The notes beneath the pieces are model-generated. The model had not been told where the DNA came from and ran no database searches. It saw only the letters and a program-made list of their open reading frames with translations. Made by a program: the position numbers and the translations under genes. 64,000 nucleotides of DNA from NCBI RefSeq assembly GCF_033118175.1, contig NC_083696.1, forward strand, positions 34,519,001-34,583,000. The letters are read 5' to 3'. This DNA comes from Dama dama (Eukaryota > Chordata > Mammalia > Artiodactyla > Cervidae). Positions within the stretch are counted from its first letter, which is position 1; each line of letters begins with the position of its first letter. This document shows positions 22,028 to 34,228 of the stretch, piece after piece.

Positions 22028-22390
22028 AAGGCTTTTCTTAAGCATGAGTCACCAAGAGGCAGAATTAAGGAGTGGGACACGAGCTCTTCTGTGAATGTAA
22101 TTCCACCACTCAACAGATACAGAAATGTGAGCTACTATGTAGGCCTCTTGGACACCTTAGTCCTTCCGGACAGCATGGTGTGATGTTCTGAACAGATAAA
22201 CAACTCTTGGCAAGATACTTCCTTCAATTTGCCCAGTGTGGTTGTATGCGTGAAAAATTCAAAGCATGTTAAAATCTTATCCAGATGTTTTAGGTTTAAA
22301 TGTAAGACACAGGTGGGTTCTAGATTCAGATCATTCTAAATAGGTTTCTCACCTACATATATAATATTTAATAGGACACCTAAAAGTCAC
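22028..22390. other. Unique sequence, nothing recognised
   Basis: No gene-like frame, RNA or named repeat was seen. Confidence 0.4.
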
Positions 22391-22392
22391 GT

Positions 22393-22560
22393 AGGATGCA
22401 AAATCATTCCCTGTGGGGCCATCCTATGCATTTTTGTATGTCTGGTGTCCTTGACACCCACCCACTAAATGATGCTGACCCTGCCAATCTTTGTGACCTC
22501 CAAAAAATCCTCTACAATTTTCCAAAATACCCACCCTCCCTGCCAGGTGGTGGTACCGCT
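22393..22560 (-). mobile_element. MER5-like hAT-Charlie DNA element
   Basis: The order of ATCATTCCCTGTGGGGCC, a CATCCTATGCATTTT block, CACCCACCCACTAAATGATG, TTTGTGACCTCCAAAAAATC and TTTTCCAAAATACCCACC follows the antisense of MER5A (cf. the block CAACTGGGGGGGTGCTACTGG). It is non-coding, and the 129-codon frame crossing it is a by-product. Confidence 0.6.
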
Positions 22561-24105
22561 TTCCATGTGTCCCTGTTCTGTAGGTTTAGGGGGCATTCCA
22601 TAGTTGGGTATCATTATAGGGTGACTTGGGGTGCCACAGAGGGAACCAGAGTGGTGGGTCCCAAAGATGCCGTTTGCCAAAGCCTTCATCATAGAGAAAG
22701 GCCCAATGTTCCCAGGATGAGGACTATGTGGTCATGGCAGGGGGGAGCAAGCAACAAGGCTGAAAGAGTGTCTCCCGCAAAGTGAGTCAGTTTGGTTTCA
22801 GCCAGATGTCAGCAGCAACAATCATAGGTTCCAGATAGGAAAGGCATTGCCAAAGGGGTGTAAAGTTATCCCAGTAATCCAAAGTCTTGGCTAAGGAAGT
22901 TAGTGTGGATAAACGCAAATAACAATATTCTGATATTGATACTGCCAAGGGCTTCCTCACATTTCTACATACTTTTGAGCCTTTCCACAAACTCATGAGA
23001 TAGATAGCGGTTCCTGTTATCTTCATTTTAAGACATCTGCTCTGGTGACACCCGATACTGCGCTGTTTCATTCATAAAGATCATCACACACAGGCAAACG
23101 AGATAAGGACCATTAGCCACTGTACAGCCATGAGCTGTTTTGTACCATACAAGTTGCTGGTAATTGCAGCTGTGGTCTTTAGACTCTGTCACAGATATGC
23201 TCAGTGTTAATAGAGAGCTGATTTCTGAATGTAAATGTCAGCAATGCTTATTCCACTTTTACCTGCTGTACTAAAAAGGGTCTCTATGTTTTGCCTTTGC
23301 GATAAAATAAAGAACAGTATTTTCAGCAACAGCATCTGTCAGCAGCCAGCTGAGTTGGCTGTGTTGTGGTACATGGGGTGTCTTTAGGAAGTGCCACCAC
23401 ACTGGGATCATGTCAAAGGTGTTGACTGGCATGAGCGGTGTACAACCTGCTTGACCAAACACAATGGGCACACTGCCTGTCCATCATCCATGGCCAGTCT
23501 TCTCCTTCAGCATCTTTGGATTCTTGTTATTTCACTTCATAAAGCATTTCTGCAAGTTGAATAATGATGGTAATGATACAAAAACAGTTATATTACTATA
23601 TGAAAATATAATTACAATAGTCAACATTTATTGTTTCCTATGTGTCAGAACTTCTAATTGGGCTGCATAAGTATATAAATGTGAAAGCTATTTCCTTTTC
23701 CTTAATCATTATCACTTCTAAAAAAAAGTTTTCAGCCATTAAGCTTTGTGGATACATCCAGGAGGCTTCTCATATATATATGAAGTAAAAGAAATTTAAT
23801 GAAACAATGTAGGTCGTCTTACTAATTTAACACTTCTGCTTCTTTGGATGTTGTTAGAATTTATCAAAAGGGGCATGTAGGAAAGAAACTTTAAGCATCT
23901 ATCATATAAAGAAAATTAAGAAAATATGGATAACTAACTATAATGCAATTTTCCTTGTACTCCATATTAGTGGATTTGTAAGAAAACTAATCTACATGTT
24001 TATAAAATGATACTGCTTCATAACAGACCAAATGAACATATTGCTTGGTATAGATCAATGTAAGCTTATGTTCTTTGGTAAGACAGTAACATCTAATTCC
24101 TAAAA
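22561..24105. other. Mostly unique intronic sequence
   Basis: No gene was recognised. A weak antisense MIR (CTCATGAGATAGATAGCGGT) lies near 22995. Both strands carry short frames of 60-130 codons without recognisable products. Confidence 0.4.
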
Positions 24106-24109
24106 CTTT

Positions 24110-24215
24110 TTTGATACAGATAGCACTTATGCATCCATAATTTTGTCTAGCCCTCACCCAGCCTTATGAGGTAGGAGTTAATCTTGTTTTGTGGCTAAGC
24201 AAACTGAGTTCCGTC
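24110..24215 (-). mobile_element. MIR SINE fragment (antisense)
   Basis: TAGCCCTCACCCAGCCTTAT followed by GAGGTAGGAGTTAATC and GGCTAAGCAAACTGAG. Confidence 0.6.
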
Positions 24216-24224
24216 AACTTTTTA

Positions 24225-24765
24225 AAATTTTTATTGTATATTGGAGTATAGTTGATTTACAGTATTGTGTTAATTTCAGGTATACAATAAAGTGATTCAG
24301 TTACACAACAAAGTGATTCAGTTACACACACATATACTTGTATCTATTCTTTTTTCAGTCTTTTCCCATATAGGTTATTATAGAATATTGAGTAGAGTTC
24401 CTTTTGCTATAGAGTAGATCCTTGCTATTTGTCTATTATATATATAGTAGTTTGTATCTGCTAATCCCAATTTCCTAATTTGTCCCCCTGCGTTGACCTT
24501 TCCCCTCTGATAATCACAAGTTTGTTTTGTCTGTGAGTCTGTTTCTGTTTTGTAAATAAAGTTCATTCGTATCATTTTTTATTCCACATATAAGTGATAT
24601 CATATGATATTTGTCTTTCTCTTTATGACTTACTCCATCTGGTATGATAATCTCCAGGTCCATCCATGTCCATCCAAATGACATTATTTCATTTTATGAG
24701 TAAAATTCCCTTGTATATATGTACTACATCTTCTTTATCCATTCATCTGTCAATGGATGTTACTG
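24225..24765 (-). mobile_element. L1 LINE 3' end (antisense)
   Basis: TGTATATTGGAGTATAGTTG, a duplicated ACAAAGTGATTCAGTTACAC motif, and TCTTCTTTATCCATTCATCT give an antisense artiodactyl L1 3' UTR and the very end of ORF2. Confidence 0.85.
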
Positions 24766-25090
24766 AAGAACTAAAGTCTCATAAGTGGCAAAGCTTGGCT
24801 GTCCAACCTTTGGTCTACTTTCCACTCCACCCCACTACCTTAAAATGTGAGCACAGAGATGAGGGGGAAAGTATTATGAAACTCCAGCACATCTAATGCA
24901 AGTGGTCAGAAAAACTATGACAGGGAAGAAAGCATTTATTTCCATGCCTACCTCCTCCTTTCTACAAAAATAAGTGAATACTTTTGTTGTTGAGATCAAA
25001 GTACCGGAGCACTTAGGTGACTGAAACATCAGGAATCTAGCTGATTCTATCACTGCATTTATCTAGCAGCACTTATAGACCAGAAGCCTT
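24766..25090. other. Unique sequence, nothing recognised
   Basis: No gene or repeat was recognised between the L1 and the BovB. Confidence 0.4.
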
Positions 25091-25091
25091 G

Positions 25092-27705
25092 TCCTTCAGT
25101 CGCGAAGTCGTGTCCGACTCTTTGCAACCCCATGAACTGTAGCATACCAGGCCTCCCTATCCTTCACTATCTTGCAGAGTTTGTTCAAACTCATGTCCAT
25201 GGAGTCGGTGATGCCATTCAACTGTATCATCCTCTGTCACCCCCTTCTCTTCCTGCCTTCAATCTTTCCCAGCATCAGAGTCTTTTCCAGTGAGTCAGCT
25301 CATTGCATCAGTATTGGAGTTTCAGCATCGATCCTTCCAATGAATATTCAGGGTTGATTTCCTTTCAGATTGACTGGTTTGCTCTCCTTGCTGTCCAAGG
25401 AACTGTCAAGACTATTGTCCAGCTCCACAGTTCAAAAGCATCAATTCTTCAGCACTCAGCCTTCTTTATGTCCAACTCTCACATCCATACATGACTACTT
25501 GAAAAAAACCACAGCTTTGAGTATATGGACCTCTGTTGGCAAAGTGATGTCTCTCCTTTTTAATATGCTGTCTAGGTTTGTCATAGCTATTTTTCCAAGG
25601 AGCAAGTGTCTTTTAATTTCATGGCTGCAGTCACTGTCTACAGTGATTTTGGAGCCCAAGAAAATAAAACCTGTCACTGTTCCCACTTTTCCCCTCAACT
25701 GTTTGCCATGAAGTAATGGGACTGGATGCCATGATCTTCATTTTTTGAATGTTGAGTTTTAAGCCAGTTTTTTCACTCTCCTCTTTCACCCTCATCAAGA
25801 AGCCCTTTAGTTCCTCTTCACTTTCTGCCATTAAAGTGGTATCATCTGCATATCTGAGTTTGTTGATATTTCTCCCAACAATCTTGATTCCAGCTTATGA
25901 TTCATCCAGCCCAGCATTTCCCATGATGTACTCTGCAAATAAGATAAATAAGCAAGGTGACAATATACAGCCTTGACATACTTCTTTCTCTATTGGTTTA
26001 ATAGATTGAATCAATCTATTGTTCCATGTCTAACTGTTGCTTCTTGTCCTGCATACAGGCTTCTCAGGAGACAGGCAGGGTGGTCTGGTATTCTCATCTC
26101 TTTCAGAATTTTACAGTTTGTTGTGATCCACAAAATCAAAGGTTTTAGTGTAGTCAATGAAGCAGATTTTTTTAGAATTCCTTTGCTTTTTCTATGATCC
26201 AGCAGATGTTGGCAATTTGATCTCTGGCTCCTCTAGCTTTTCTAAATCCAGCTTGAACATCTGCAAGTTCTTGTTTCACATGCCGATGAAGCCTAGCTTG
26301 AAGGATTTTGAGCATTACCTTGCTAGCTTGTGAAATGTGTGCAATTGTATGGTAGTCTGAACATTCTTTGACATTGCCTTTCTTTGGGATTGGAATGAAA
26401 ACTGACCTTTTCCAGTCCTGTGGCCACTGCTGAGTTTTCCAAATTTTCTGGCATATTGAGTGCTGAATTTTAACAGCAGTATCTTTTAGGATTTGAAATA
26501 GCTCAGCTGGAATTCTATCACCTTTACTAGCTTTGTTCATAGTAATGCTTCCTAAGGCCCACTTGACTTTGCACTCCAGGCTGTCTGGCTCTAGGTGAGT
26601 GACCACACCATCACAGTTATCCAGATCATTAAACCTTTTTTTTTTTTTTTTTTTGGCATAGTGTATTCTTGCTACCTCTTCTTAATCTCTTCTGTTTTTG
26701 TTAGGTCCTTGCCATTTCTGTCCTTTATTGTGCCCATCTTTGCATGAAATATAAGTACCTTGTTATCTCCAATTTTCTTGAGATCTCTAGTCTTTCCCAT
26801 TCTGTTGTTTTCCTCTATTTCTTTGCATAGTTCACTTAAGAAGGTTTTCTTATCTCTTCTTGCTATTTTCTGGAACTCTGCATTCAGTTGGGTATATCTT
26901 TGCCTCTCACTTCTCTTCTTTTCTCAGCTATTTGTAAGGCCTCCTCAGACAACCACTTTGCCTTCTTGCATTTCTTTTTCTTGGAGATGGTTTTGGTCAC
27001 TATCTCCTGTACAATGTTACAAACTTCCATCCATAGTTCTTCAGGCACTCTGTCTACCAGATCTAATCCCTTGAATCTATTGGTCACCTCTACTGTATAA
27101 TTGTAAGGGATTTGATTTAAATCATACCTGAATGGTCTAGTGGTTTTCCCTACTTTCTTCAATTTGTGCCTGAATTTTGCAATAAGAGGCTCATGATTTG
27201 AGCCACAGTCAGCCCCAGGTCTTGTTTTTGCTGACTGTATAGAGCTTCTCCATCTTTGCCTACAAAGAATATAATCAATCTGATTTCAGTATTGACCATT
27301 TGGTAATGACCACGTGTAGACTCATCTCTTGTGTTGTTTGTTGGAAGAGGATGTTTGCTATGACCAGTGCTTTCTCTTGGAAAACTCTGTTAGCCTTTGC
27401 TGTGCTTCATTTTGTACTCCAAGGCCAAACTGGCCTGTTACTCCAGGTATCTCTTGACTTTTTACTTTTGCATTCCAGTCCTCTATGATGAAAAGGACAT
27501 CTTTTTTTGGTGTTAATCCTAGAAGGTCTTGTAGGCCTTCATAGAAATACTCAATTGCAGCTTCTTCGGCTTTAGTGGTTGGGGCATAGACTTGGATTGC
27601 TGTGTTGTTGAATGGTTTGCTCTGGAAATGAACAAGATCATTCTGTCGTCTTTGAGATTGTACTTAAGTACTACTGCATTTCAGACTCTTTTGTTGACTT
27701 TGATT
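25092..27705 (-). mobile_element. BovB LINE, longest colinear copy (antisense)
   Basis: About 2.6 kb of antisense BovB from the 3' end (TTCAGTCGCGAAGTCGTGTC) through the C-terminal region, reverse transcriptase and linker into the endonuclease domain near 27700. It is the most complete BovB here by length, but 5' truncated relative to the roughly 3.2 kb full element. A T-run at 26638-26655 has expanded inside it. Confidence 0.95.
25495..27162 (-). pseudogene. BovB reverse-transcriptase ORF, decayed
   Basis: Minus-strand pieces lie in several frames: C-terminal at 25495-25698 and 25631-25831, core at 26172-26606 with IPIPKKGNV and GFRKA boxes, and an N-terminal piece at 26884-27162 rich in lysine. 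Stops and frame changes separate them, so no functional polyprotein is encoded. Endonuclease-domain DNA follows to 27705. Confidence 0.85.
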
Positions 27706-27779
27706 TTTATAGGCCGAAAAATACTCACAGGTACATTTTGTGTGGACTGCACAGACGTTTTTAAAAATGTGGATAATAA

Positions 27780-27858
27780 AGCTGGGGAATACGTGTAAAT
27801 CCATGGCTGATTCATATCAATGTATGACAAAACCCACTGGAAAAAAAAAAAAAAAAAG
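27780..27858 (+). mobile_element. L1-BT 3' end, short (sense)
   Basis: GGGGAATACGTGTAAATCCA then GGCTGATTCATATCAATGTA and a pure A-run matches the L1-BT 3' terminus at 1100-1195 and 39290-39370. Extreme 5' truncation leaves under 80 bases. Confidence 0.85.
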
Positions 27859-28185
27859 CTTTCAGACAGAGCTCAATATGGTCCATTTTTTCCCAGTCAC
27901 CACCACTCCCTACCATCCCACACCTGGCCCTTACTCATCCATGTTAAGCACCTGCCTGCTCTGTTATAGGTTTGACTTTTGTGGCCCTGGATTAGTGACC
28001 ATGATTATGTCTCCCCGAGAAACCAATACTTCATTTTGCCAGTGGTCTATTTTTCATCCTTTGATCCTAGGTTTCTCAGAAGAAAAATAAATAAGGAAAG
28101 GGGAATAGAGAGTGATGGGGAGACAGACTGAAATTTTACATAGTGTCACTGAGATGGTGACACCTATAAAAAAAAAAAGGGAGTG
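27859..28185. other. Unique sequence, nothing recognised
   Basis: C-rich then ordinary sequence with an A-run at about 28168. No gene was recognised. Confidence 0.4.
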
Positions 28186-28189
28186 TGTG

Positions 28190-28740
28190 TGAACCTGGCT
28201 GGAGGAAGTGTACTCCAAGCGGAAGGAACAGCAAGAAAGAGCACCTGTGAGGGACAGCCAGTCCTCTGGGCTGGACTGGGTGAACAAGGGGAAGGGTCCT
28301 AGGATAACAAGGTCACCTCAGCGGTTAGGAGAGGAGAGGAGGGCTCACTGCGTGGGGCCCTAGACACCCCTGCAAGGACTCGGCTTATAATCTGAGGAAG
28401 ATAAGAAACCACGAGAGGACCCTGAGCAGTTGCGTGACATGATCGAATCCACGCTGCTTTCAAAGGATGACTCCCGCTGCCAAGTTGACAGTGACCCTTA
28501 CACAGGCAGGGTTTGAAGCAGGGGGATCAGATGAGATGTGGCTGCCATAAGCTAAGTGAGAAAGATGGTGGCTTGGACCAGGTTGGTGGCAGAGGACATT
28601 GTATGAAGTGGTCCAGTTCTGGGTATGTTTTGAAGGTAGAGACATAGAAGTTGCTAACAGGTCCATTGTGAGAATGAACAGAAGAAGTCAAAGTTTTTTG
28701 GTCTGAGCAACTGGTAGACCAGAGTTGCCATCAACAAAAT
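28190..28740 (-). mobile_element. L2 LINE (antisense)
   Basis: GGACTGGGTGAACAAGGGGA, GAGCAGTTGCGTGACATGAT, GATGGTGGCTTGGACCAGGT and TTTTTTGGTCTGAGCAACTG follow the reverse complement of L2 ORF2, where the sense strand encodes the conserved LDYCNSLL region. Confidence 0.65.
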
Positions 28741-29150
28741 AATGAAGTCTGGAAACTTGAGGTTTCCCTTTTCCTCTTGTTTTAGGAGAAAGATATGGAA
28801 AGCAGAAGGCATAGGGAGAACAGGTTACATATTAGGAAAAGGAGACTTAAGGAGGAAAAACCATTTATATGAGAAAATGCCTTAGGTAAGACATGGAAGA
28901 TCTGTGTGACCATAGGATGGTGAAAATAGCCAAAGGGAGCTCTTCCTAGAGCAGTAATACCACTCATATACAATATGTTTCACTGCTTTCCCAAGTAGGA
29001 GAGTAAAATGACCCTGCTTCTGGGGATATGGAATACCAGATATGTAAAGAAGCAGTATTCCAGAAAGTCCTAACTCCTGTCTACACTATGAACATTTTCT
29101 CCCTTCAGGTTTCATAGAATATTATCTGGTGGTAGGAAAACTACAGCTTG
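28741..29150. other. Unique sequence, nothing recognised
   Basis: No gene or repeat was recognised. Confidence 0.4.
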
Positions 29151-29154
29151 CATT

Positions 29155-29945
29155 TATTTTTTTTATTTTTATTGAAGTGAAGGTCACAACATAATAACAA
29201 CCATTTTAACATGAAAAATTCAGTACCATTTAGTACATTCACAGAGCTTTGCAACTTACATCTCTATCTAGTTCCAAAACACTTTCATCACACCAAAAGG
29301 AAACCTGATAACTATTGAGCAGACACTCCTCATTCAACCCTTCCCTCAGCCCCTGGCAACCATCAGTACGATCCCTGTCTCTATGGATTTACCTGTTCTG
29401 GATATTTCATATGGAGATAAATAAAATCATATGTTGTGTGAGGTTCTGTGACTATCCACTTTCACTCAGCATGTTTTTGACATTCATCTATGTTGTCATA
29501 CATCTATAACAATTGAATAATAGTCCATCATATGAATAAGCCACATTTTATCTATTCATCCATTTATGGACATTTGGGTTGCTTCTGACTTTTAACTATT
29601 GAATCAGTGCTGCTTTGAACATTTCTGTACAAGTATTTGGATACTTGTTTTCAATTCTTTGAAGTTATATATACCTGAGAATAGAACCTGGATTGTATAG
29701 TCATCGTCTGACTTGAGGACCTGTCAAACTGTTTTCTATGGCAGCTAAACCATTTTAAAATCCCATCAGCAATGTTCAAGGGCTCCAGTTCCTCCTTACC
29801 CTTAACCAAGACCAGTTATCTTCAGATTTTAAAAAATAATGGCCATTTTAGTGGGTGTGAAGTGCTATCTTATTGTGGTAACGATTAATGACATTGAACA
29901 TATTTTCATGTGCTTGTTGGCCCTTTTTATTTTGCTTGCATGTTT
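29155..29945 (-). mobile_element. L1 LINE 3' region (antisense)
   Basis: TTATTTTTATTGAAGTGAAG, CTCAGCCCCTGGCAACCATC, GGACATTTGGGTTGCTTCTG and AAGTGCTATCTTATTGTGGT define the antisense 3' UTR and ORF2 end of an old L1. Confidence 0.85.
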
Positions 29946-30116
29946 TATGGTATCTTTCATCTAAGATGCTCAGTACTGTCATACCAGAGCTATCAGGAAA
30001 TAGCTACTGATATTTCAAAGATAAAACCAGTAATCAGTCCTGCACATCATTTTCCCCCAGTTTTATTGAGATGTCATTGACATACATCATTATATAAGCT
30101 TCGGGTATACAGCATA

Positions 30117-30215
30117 TGAATTTGAGTAAACTCCACGAGTTGGTAATGGACAGCGAGGCCTGGCATGCTGCAGACCATGGGGTCGCAAAGAGTTGGACAC
30201 GACTGAGCGACTGAA
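30117..30215 (+). mobile_element. Very short BovB 3' end (sense)
   Basis: About 100 bases ending in GACACGACTGAGCGACTGAA match the BovB 3' terminus (TTTGAGTAAACTCCACGAG at the start). The flanks TACAGCATA and TACAGTATA may be the target duplication with one mismatch. Confidence 0.8.
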
Positions 30216-31707
30216 CTGATTGATACAGTATAATGGCTTGACTTACAAATGTGAAATGATTACTGCACTGTCTTTAGTGAGCATCCATCATCTCGTATAG
30301 ATACAACAAAAAGAAAAATTCTTTTCCTTGTGATAAGAATCTTAGGACCTACTCTAACAACTTTCATATATATCATATAGCAGTATTAACTATGGTTACC
30401 ATGTTGTACATTATATTCCTGGTACTTACTTATAACCAGAAATTTGTATCTTTTAACTCTTCCCTCTGCTTCTCCTACTCACCACTCCCTGTCTCTGATA
30501 GTCACAAATCTGACTCCTTTTTCAATGAGTTTTTTAAAAAAATTAGATTCTGTATATACATGAGGTCATATAGTGCTTGTTTTTTTCTACCTGAACTTAC
30601 ATCATTTAGCATAATGCATTCCAGATTCATCCATGTTGTCACAAATGGGAAGACTGTCTCATTTTTTTGGGTGGCTGAATAATATTCTAGTGTTTGAGTA
30701 TGTGTGTGTAACTGCTTGTGTATATGTATTCACAGATAAATGGACACTTAGGTTGCTTCCATGTCTTGACTATTATAAATTATCCTGCTTCAAACACAGG
30801 GGTGCAGATGTCTTTTCAAGTTAGTGTTTTTGTTTCTTTTTGATACAGTCTCAGAAGTGGAATTGTTAGATTGCATGGTAGTTCAGTTTTTAACTTTTTG
30901 AGGAATCTCCATATTATTTTCTATAGTGCCTGAACCAGTTTACAATCCCACCAACAGTGCACCAAGGTTTCCTTTTCTCTGCATCCTCACCAGCATTTGC
31001 TACACTTGTCATTTTGATCATGACCATTCTAAAAGGCATGACATAATATATCGTTGTGGTTTTGATTTGCATTTCCCTAATTATTAGTGATGCTGAACCT
31101 AGTTTCATGTAACTGTTGGTCTTTCATGTATCCCCTTTAGAAAAAAAATGTCTTTTGAGCCCTTTTGCCCATTTTCAAATTGAATTATTTGTTCATTTAC
31201 TATTGAGTTGTATGAGCTCTTCATATATTTTGGATATTAACTCCTAAATCAGATATAGGTTGGAAATATTTTTCTTCCCATTCCATAGGTTGTTTTTCCA
31301 TTGTTGTTTGCTTCTTGTTTCCAGGAGCTTTTTAGTTTGGTGTGGTCCCACTCGTTTTTGATTCAGTTGCTTGTGCTTTAGGTGTCATATATAGAAAATC
31401 ATTGCCAAGACTTATGTCAAGGAGCTTTACCCTCCCCCCATCACCACCACGTTTTCTTCTGGGAGTTTCATGGCTTCAGGTTTTACATTTAAGTTGTTAA
31501 TCCAATGCAAGTTAATTTTTGTGAGTAGTGGAAGTCCTGGGTGTAGTTCCATTCTTTCACATGTGAATAGCCAATTTTCTCAGCACCATTATTGAGAAGT
31601 CTTTTCTTCACTGAGTATTCTTGCCTCCCATGTCAAATATTATTTGAGTAATATGCTTGGGTGTATTTCTGAGCTCAAGATTCTGTCCCACTGATTTGTC
31701 TGTCTTT

Positions 31708-31720
31708 ATACCAGTACTAT
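31708..31720. repeat. Target-site duplication of Bov-tA dimer, left
   Basis: ATACCAGTACTAT is repeated exactly at 31985-31997. It belongs to the interrupted L1 ORF2. Confidence 0.9.
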
Positions 31721-31984
31721 CGGAGAAGGCGATGGCAACCCACTCCAGTACTCTTGCCTGGAAAATCCCATGGATGGAGGAGCCTGGTGGGCTGCAGTCC
31801 ATGGGGTCGCTAAGGGTTGGACACGACTGAGTGACTTCACTTTCACTTTTCACTTTCATGCATTGGAGAAGGAAATGGCAACCCACTCCAGTGTTCTTGC
31901 CTGGAGAATCCAAGGGATGGGGGAGCCTGGTGGGCTGCCGTCTATGGGGTTGCACAGAGTCGGACACAACTGAAGCGACTTAGC
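31721..31984 (+). mobile_element. Bov-tA2 SINE dimer (sense)
   Basis: Two head-to-tail units of the Bov-tA 3' part, the first from CGGAGAAGGCGATGGCAACC and the second from TTGGAGAAGGAAATGGCAAC, each ending near a GACTTCACTTTC or GCGACTTAGC block. A single pair of perfect 13 bp target duplications flanks both, so they inserted together as one dimer. Confidence 0.95.
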
Positions 31985-32126
31985 ATACCAGTACTATATC
32001 GTTTTGATTATTATAGTTTTATATATAGTACAGCTTGAAATCATAAAGTGTGTTGCCTCCTGCTTTGTCCTCCTTTCTCAGGATTGCTTTGGTACATATT
32101 TAGGGTCTTCTGTGGTTCCATACAGG

Positions 32127-32278
32127 GGCTTCCTTGGTGGCTCAGATGGTTAAGAATCTGCCTGCAATGGAGGAAACCCAGGTTAAATCCCTGGGTCAGG
32201 AAGATCCCCTGGAGAAGAGAATGGCAATCCACTCCAGTATTCTTACCTGGAGAATCACATGAACAGAGGAGCCTGGAA
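32127..32278 (+). mobile_element. Bov-tA SINE, 3' truncated (sense)
   Basis: GGCTTCCTTGGTGGCTCAGA through ATCCCCTGGAGAAGAGAATG to ACAGAGGAGCCTGGAAGAG. It stops before the usual GTCGGACACGACT end. Confidence 0.9.
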
Positions 32279-32579
32279 GAGTGGTTTTTTCTACTTCTGT
32301 AAAAAAAAGTTCAATGGAATTATGATAGGGACTGCACTGAATCAAAAAATGGCTCTGATAGTATTGACATTTTAACAATATTAATTGTTCCAATCCATGA
32401 ACAAGGGATACCTTTTCATTTACTTTGTCTTCTTCAGTTTCCTTAATCAGTGTCTTACAGTTTTCAGAATAGAGATTTTTCACCTTCTGGCTAGGTTTAT
32501 TCCTAAATATCTTACTGTTTTTTATGCTGTTGTAAACAGGATCATTTTTTCCAGATAATTTGTTGTTAGTATGTAGAAA

Positions 32580-33476
32580 CACTACTAATTTTTGTATGCT
32601 AAATTTGTATGGTGCAACTTCACTGAATTCATTGATTAGTTCTAATAGCCTTTGGTGGAGTCTTTAGGATTTTCTGTGTATAAAAACATGTCACCTGCAA
32701 ATAGAGATAATTTTACTTCTTCCTTTCCAATTGTGATGCCTTTATTTATTTTTCTTGCTTGATAGCTCTACCAAGGACTTCTAGTATTGTTCTGAATAGG
32801 AATGGTAAGAATGGGCACCCTTGCCCATTCTTCATGATCTTGGAGGAAAAGCTTTCAGTCTTTCACCATTAAGTATGTTAGCCATGGGCTTATCATATAT
32901 GGCCTTCATTATGTTGAGGTACATTCTTTCTATACCTAATCTGTTGAGTTTATATAGTATAAAGAGATGTTGAATTTTTTCAAATGCTTTTTCTCCATCT
33001 ATTGAGATGATCATATGATTTTTTCTTTTCTTTTGTTAATTTGATGTGTCACATTGATTTTCATATGTTGAACCATCCTTGCTATGCCAAGTATAAATTC
33101 CATTTGATCACAGTGCATGATTCCTTTAATGTGTTACTGGATTCAGTTTCCTAGTATAAAGAATTTTTGCATCAATATTCATGAGGGATATTGGTCTATA
33201 GTTTTCTGACAGTGTCCTTTTTGGCTTGGGTGTCAGGGTAATGAAGGCCTCATAAAATAAGACTTGGAGTGTTCCCTTCTCTTCGATTTTTTTAAAAGCG
33301 TTAAAAAGGGTTAGTGTTAATTCTTCTTTAAGATTTGCAGGTCTGGTCCTTGGCTTTTTCTTTATTGGGAGATTTTTGATCACCAGTTCAATCTCCTTAC
33401 TAGTAATCAGTCTATTCAGACTTTCTATTTCTTGTTTCAGTCTTGGTGGTTTGCATGTTTCTGAGACTTTTTCCAT
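32580..33476 (-). pseudogene. L1 copy A ORF2 reverse transcriptase, decayed
   Basis: Minus-strand pieces carry the NYRPISLMN region (about 33190) and the IDGEKAFEKIQHLF region (about 32980). The catalytic F-A-D-D box lies near 32690 and reads F-A-G-D here, losing one metal-binding aspartate, and stops break the frame. It is inactive. Confidence 0.8.
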
Positions 33477-33954
33477 TTTTCTACATTGTCCAGTTTGTTG
33501 GCATATACCAATATTTCTTCATGGTAGCCTTTGATGATTCTTTTTATTTATGTGGTATCAGTTGCAGTGTTTCTTTTTTTCATTTATAATTTTGTTAATT
33601 TGGGTCCTTTATCTTTTTTCCTTGGTTATCCAGCTAAGGTTTTGTCAATTCTCTTTATCTTCTCAAAGAACTAACTTAATTTGGTTAATCTTTCCTATTT
33701 TCCTGTGCTCTATTTCTGCTCTAATCATTAGTTTTTACTTTCTGTTGTTAATATTGTGCTCAATTTGACCGCCTTTTTCTAGTTCCTTAACCCACAGAGT
33801 TAGGTTTTTTAAAATCAGTATTACTTCTTCTTTTCTAATTTGGATTTCTTTCTTTTTTTTCCCCTCTTCTGATTGCCATGGCTAGGAATTCCAAAACTAT
33901 GTTGAATAAAAGTGGCTAGAGTAGACATCCTTGTCCTTTTTTAAAGGATATTTT

Positions 33955-34130
33955 TCTTAATTTTAGTTTTATTTTTTAATACCAAAGCATTTGTATTGGA
34001 GTATAACTGATTAACAATGTTGTGACAATTTCAGGAGAACAGGGAAGGAACTCAGCCATACATAAACATGTATCCATTCTTCCCCAAGCCCTGCCCCCAT
34101 CCAGGCTGGCATATAATCCTTATCTTGTTC
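33955..34130 (-). mobile_element. L1 3'-UTR fragment (antisense)
   Basis: TTGTATTGGAGTATAACTGA then AACAATGTTGTGACAATTTC and ATACATAAACATGTATCCA match the artiodactyl L1 3' UTR seen at 24230. It lies between two parts of copy B ORF2 that would otherwise be near-contiguous. Confidence 0.7.
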
Positions 34131-34217
34131 TTGATCTTAGGGGAAATGATTACTTTTCATTGTTGAGTGTGATGTTGACTATAGGTTTGTCATATATGAC
34201 CTTTATTATGTTGAGGT

Positions 34218-34228
34218 ATGTTCCCTCT
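34218..34228. repeat. Target-site duplication of inverted BovB, left
   Basis: ATGTTCCCTCT is repeated exactly at 36652-36662. Both copies fit the antisense L1 ORF2 sequence that the BovB interrupted. Confidence 0.9.

Larger units (their letters stand above)
30050..33850 (-). mobile_element. L1 LINE copy A, 3' part (antisense)
   Basis: Antisense L1 from its 3' UTR (about 30050) to the middle of the ORF2 reverse transcriptase (about 33850), where it abuts copy B, which restarts in a part of ORF2 that copy A already covers near 32760. It is interrupted by a BovB 3' end at 30117-30215 and Bov-tA units at 31721-31984 and 32127-32278. Confidence 0.9.

Noticed and set aside
22396..22785. 129-codon plus frame
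   Set aside because: Its first half is a MER5-like DNA element, and no splice or start context supports a gene.
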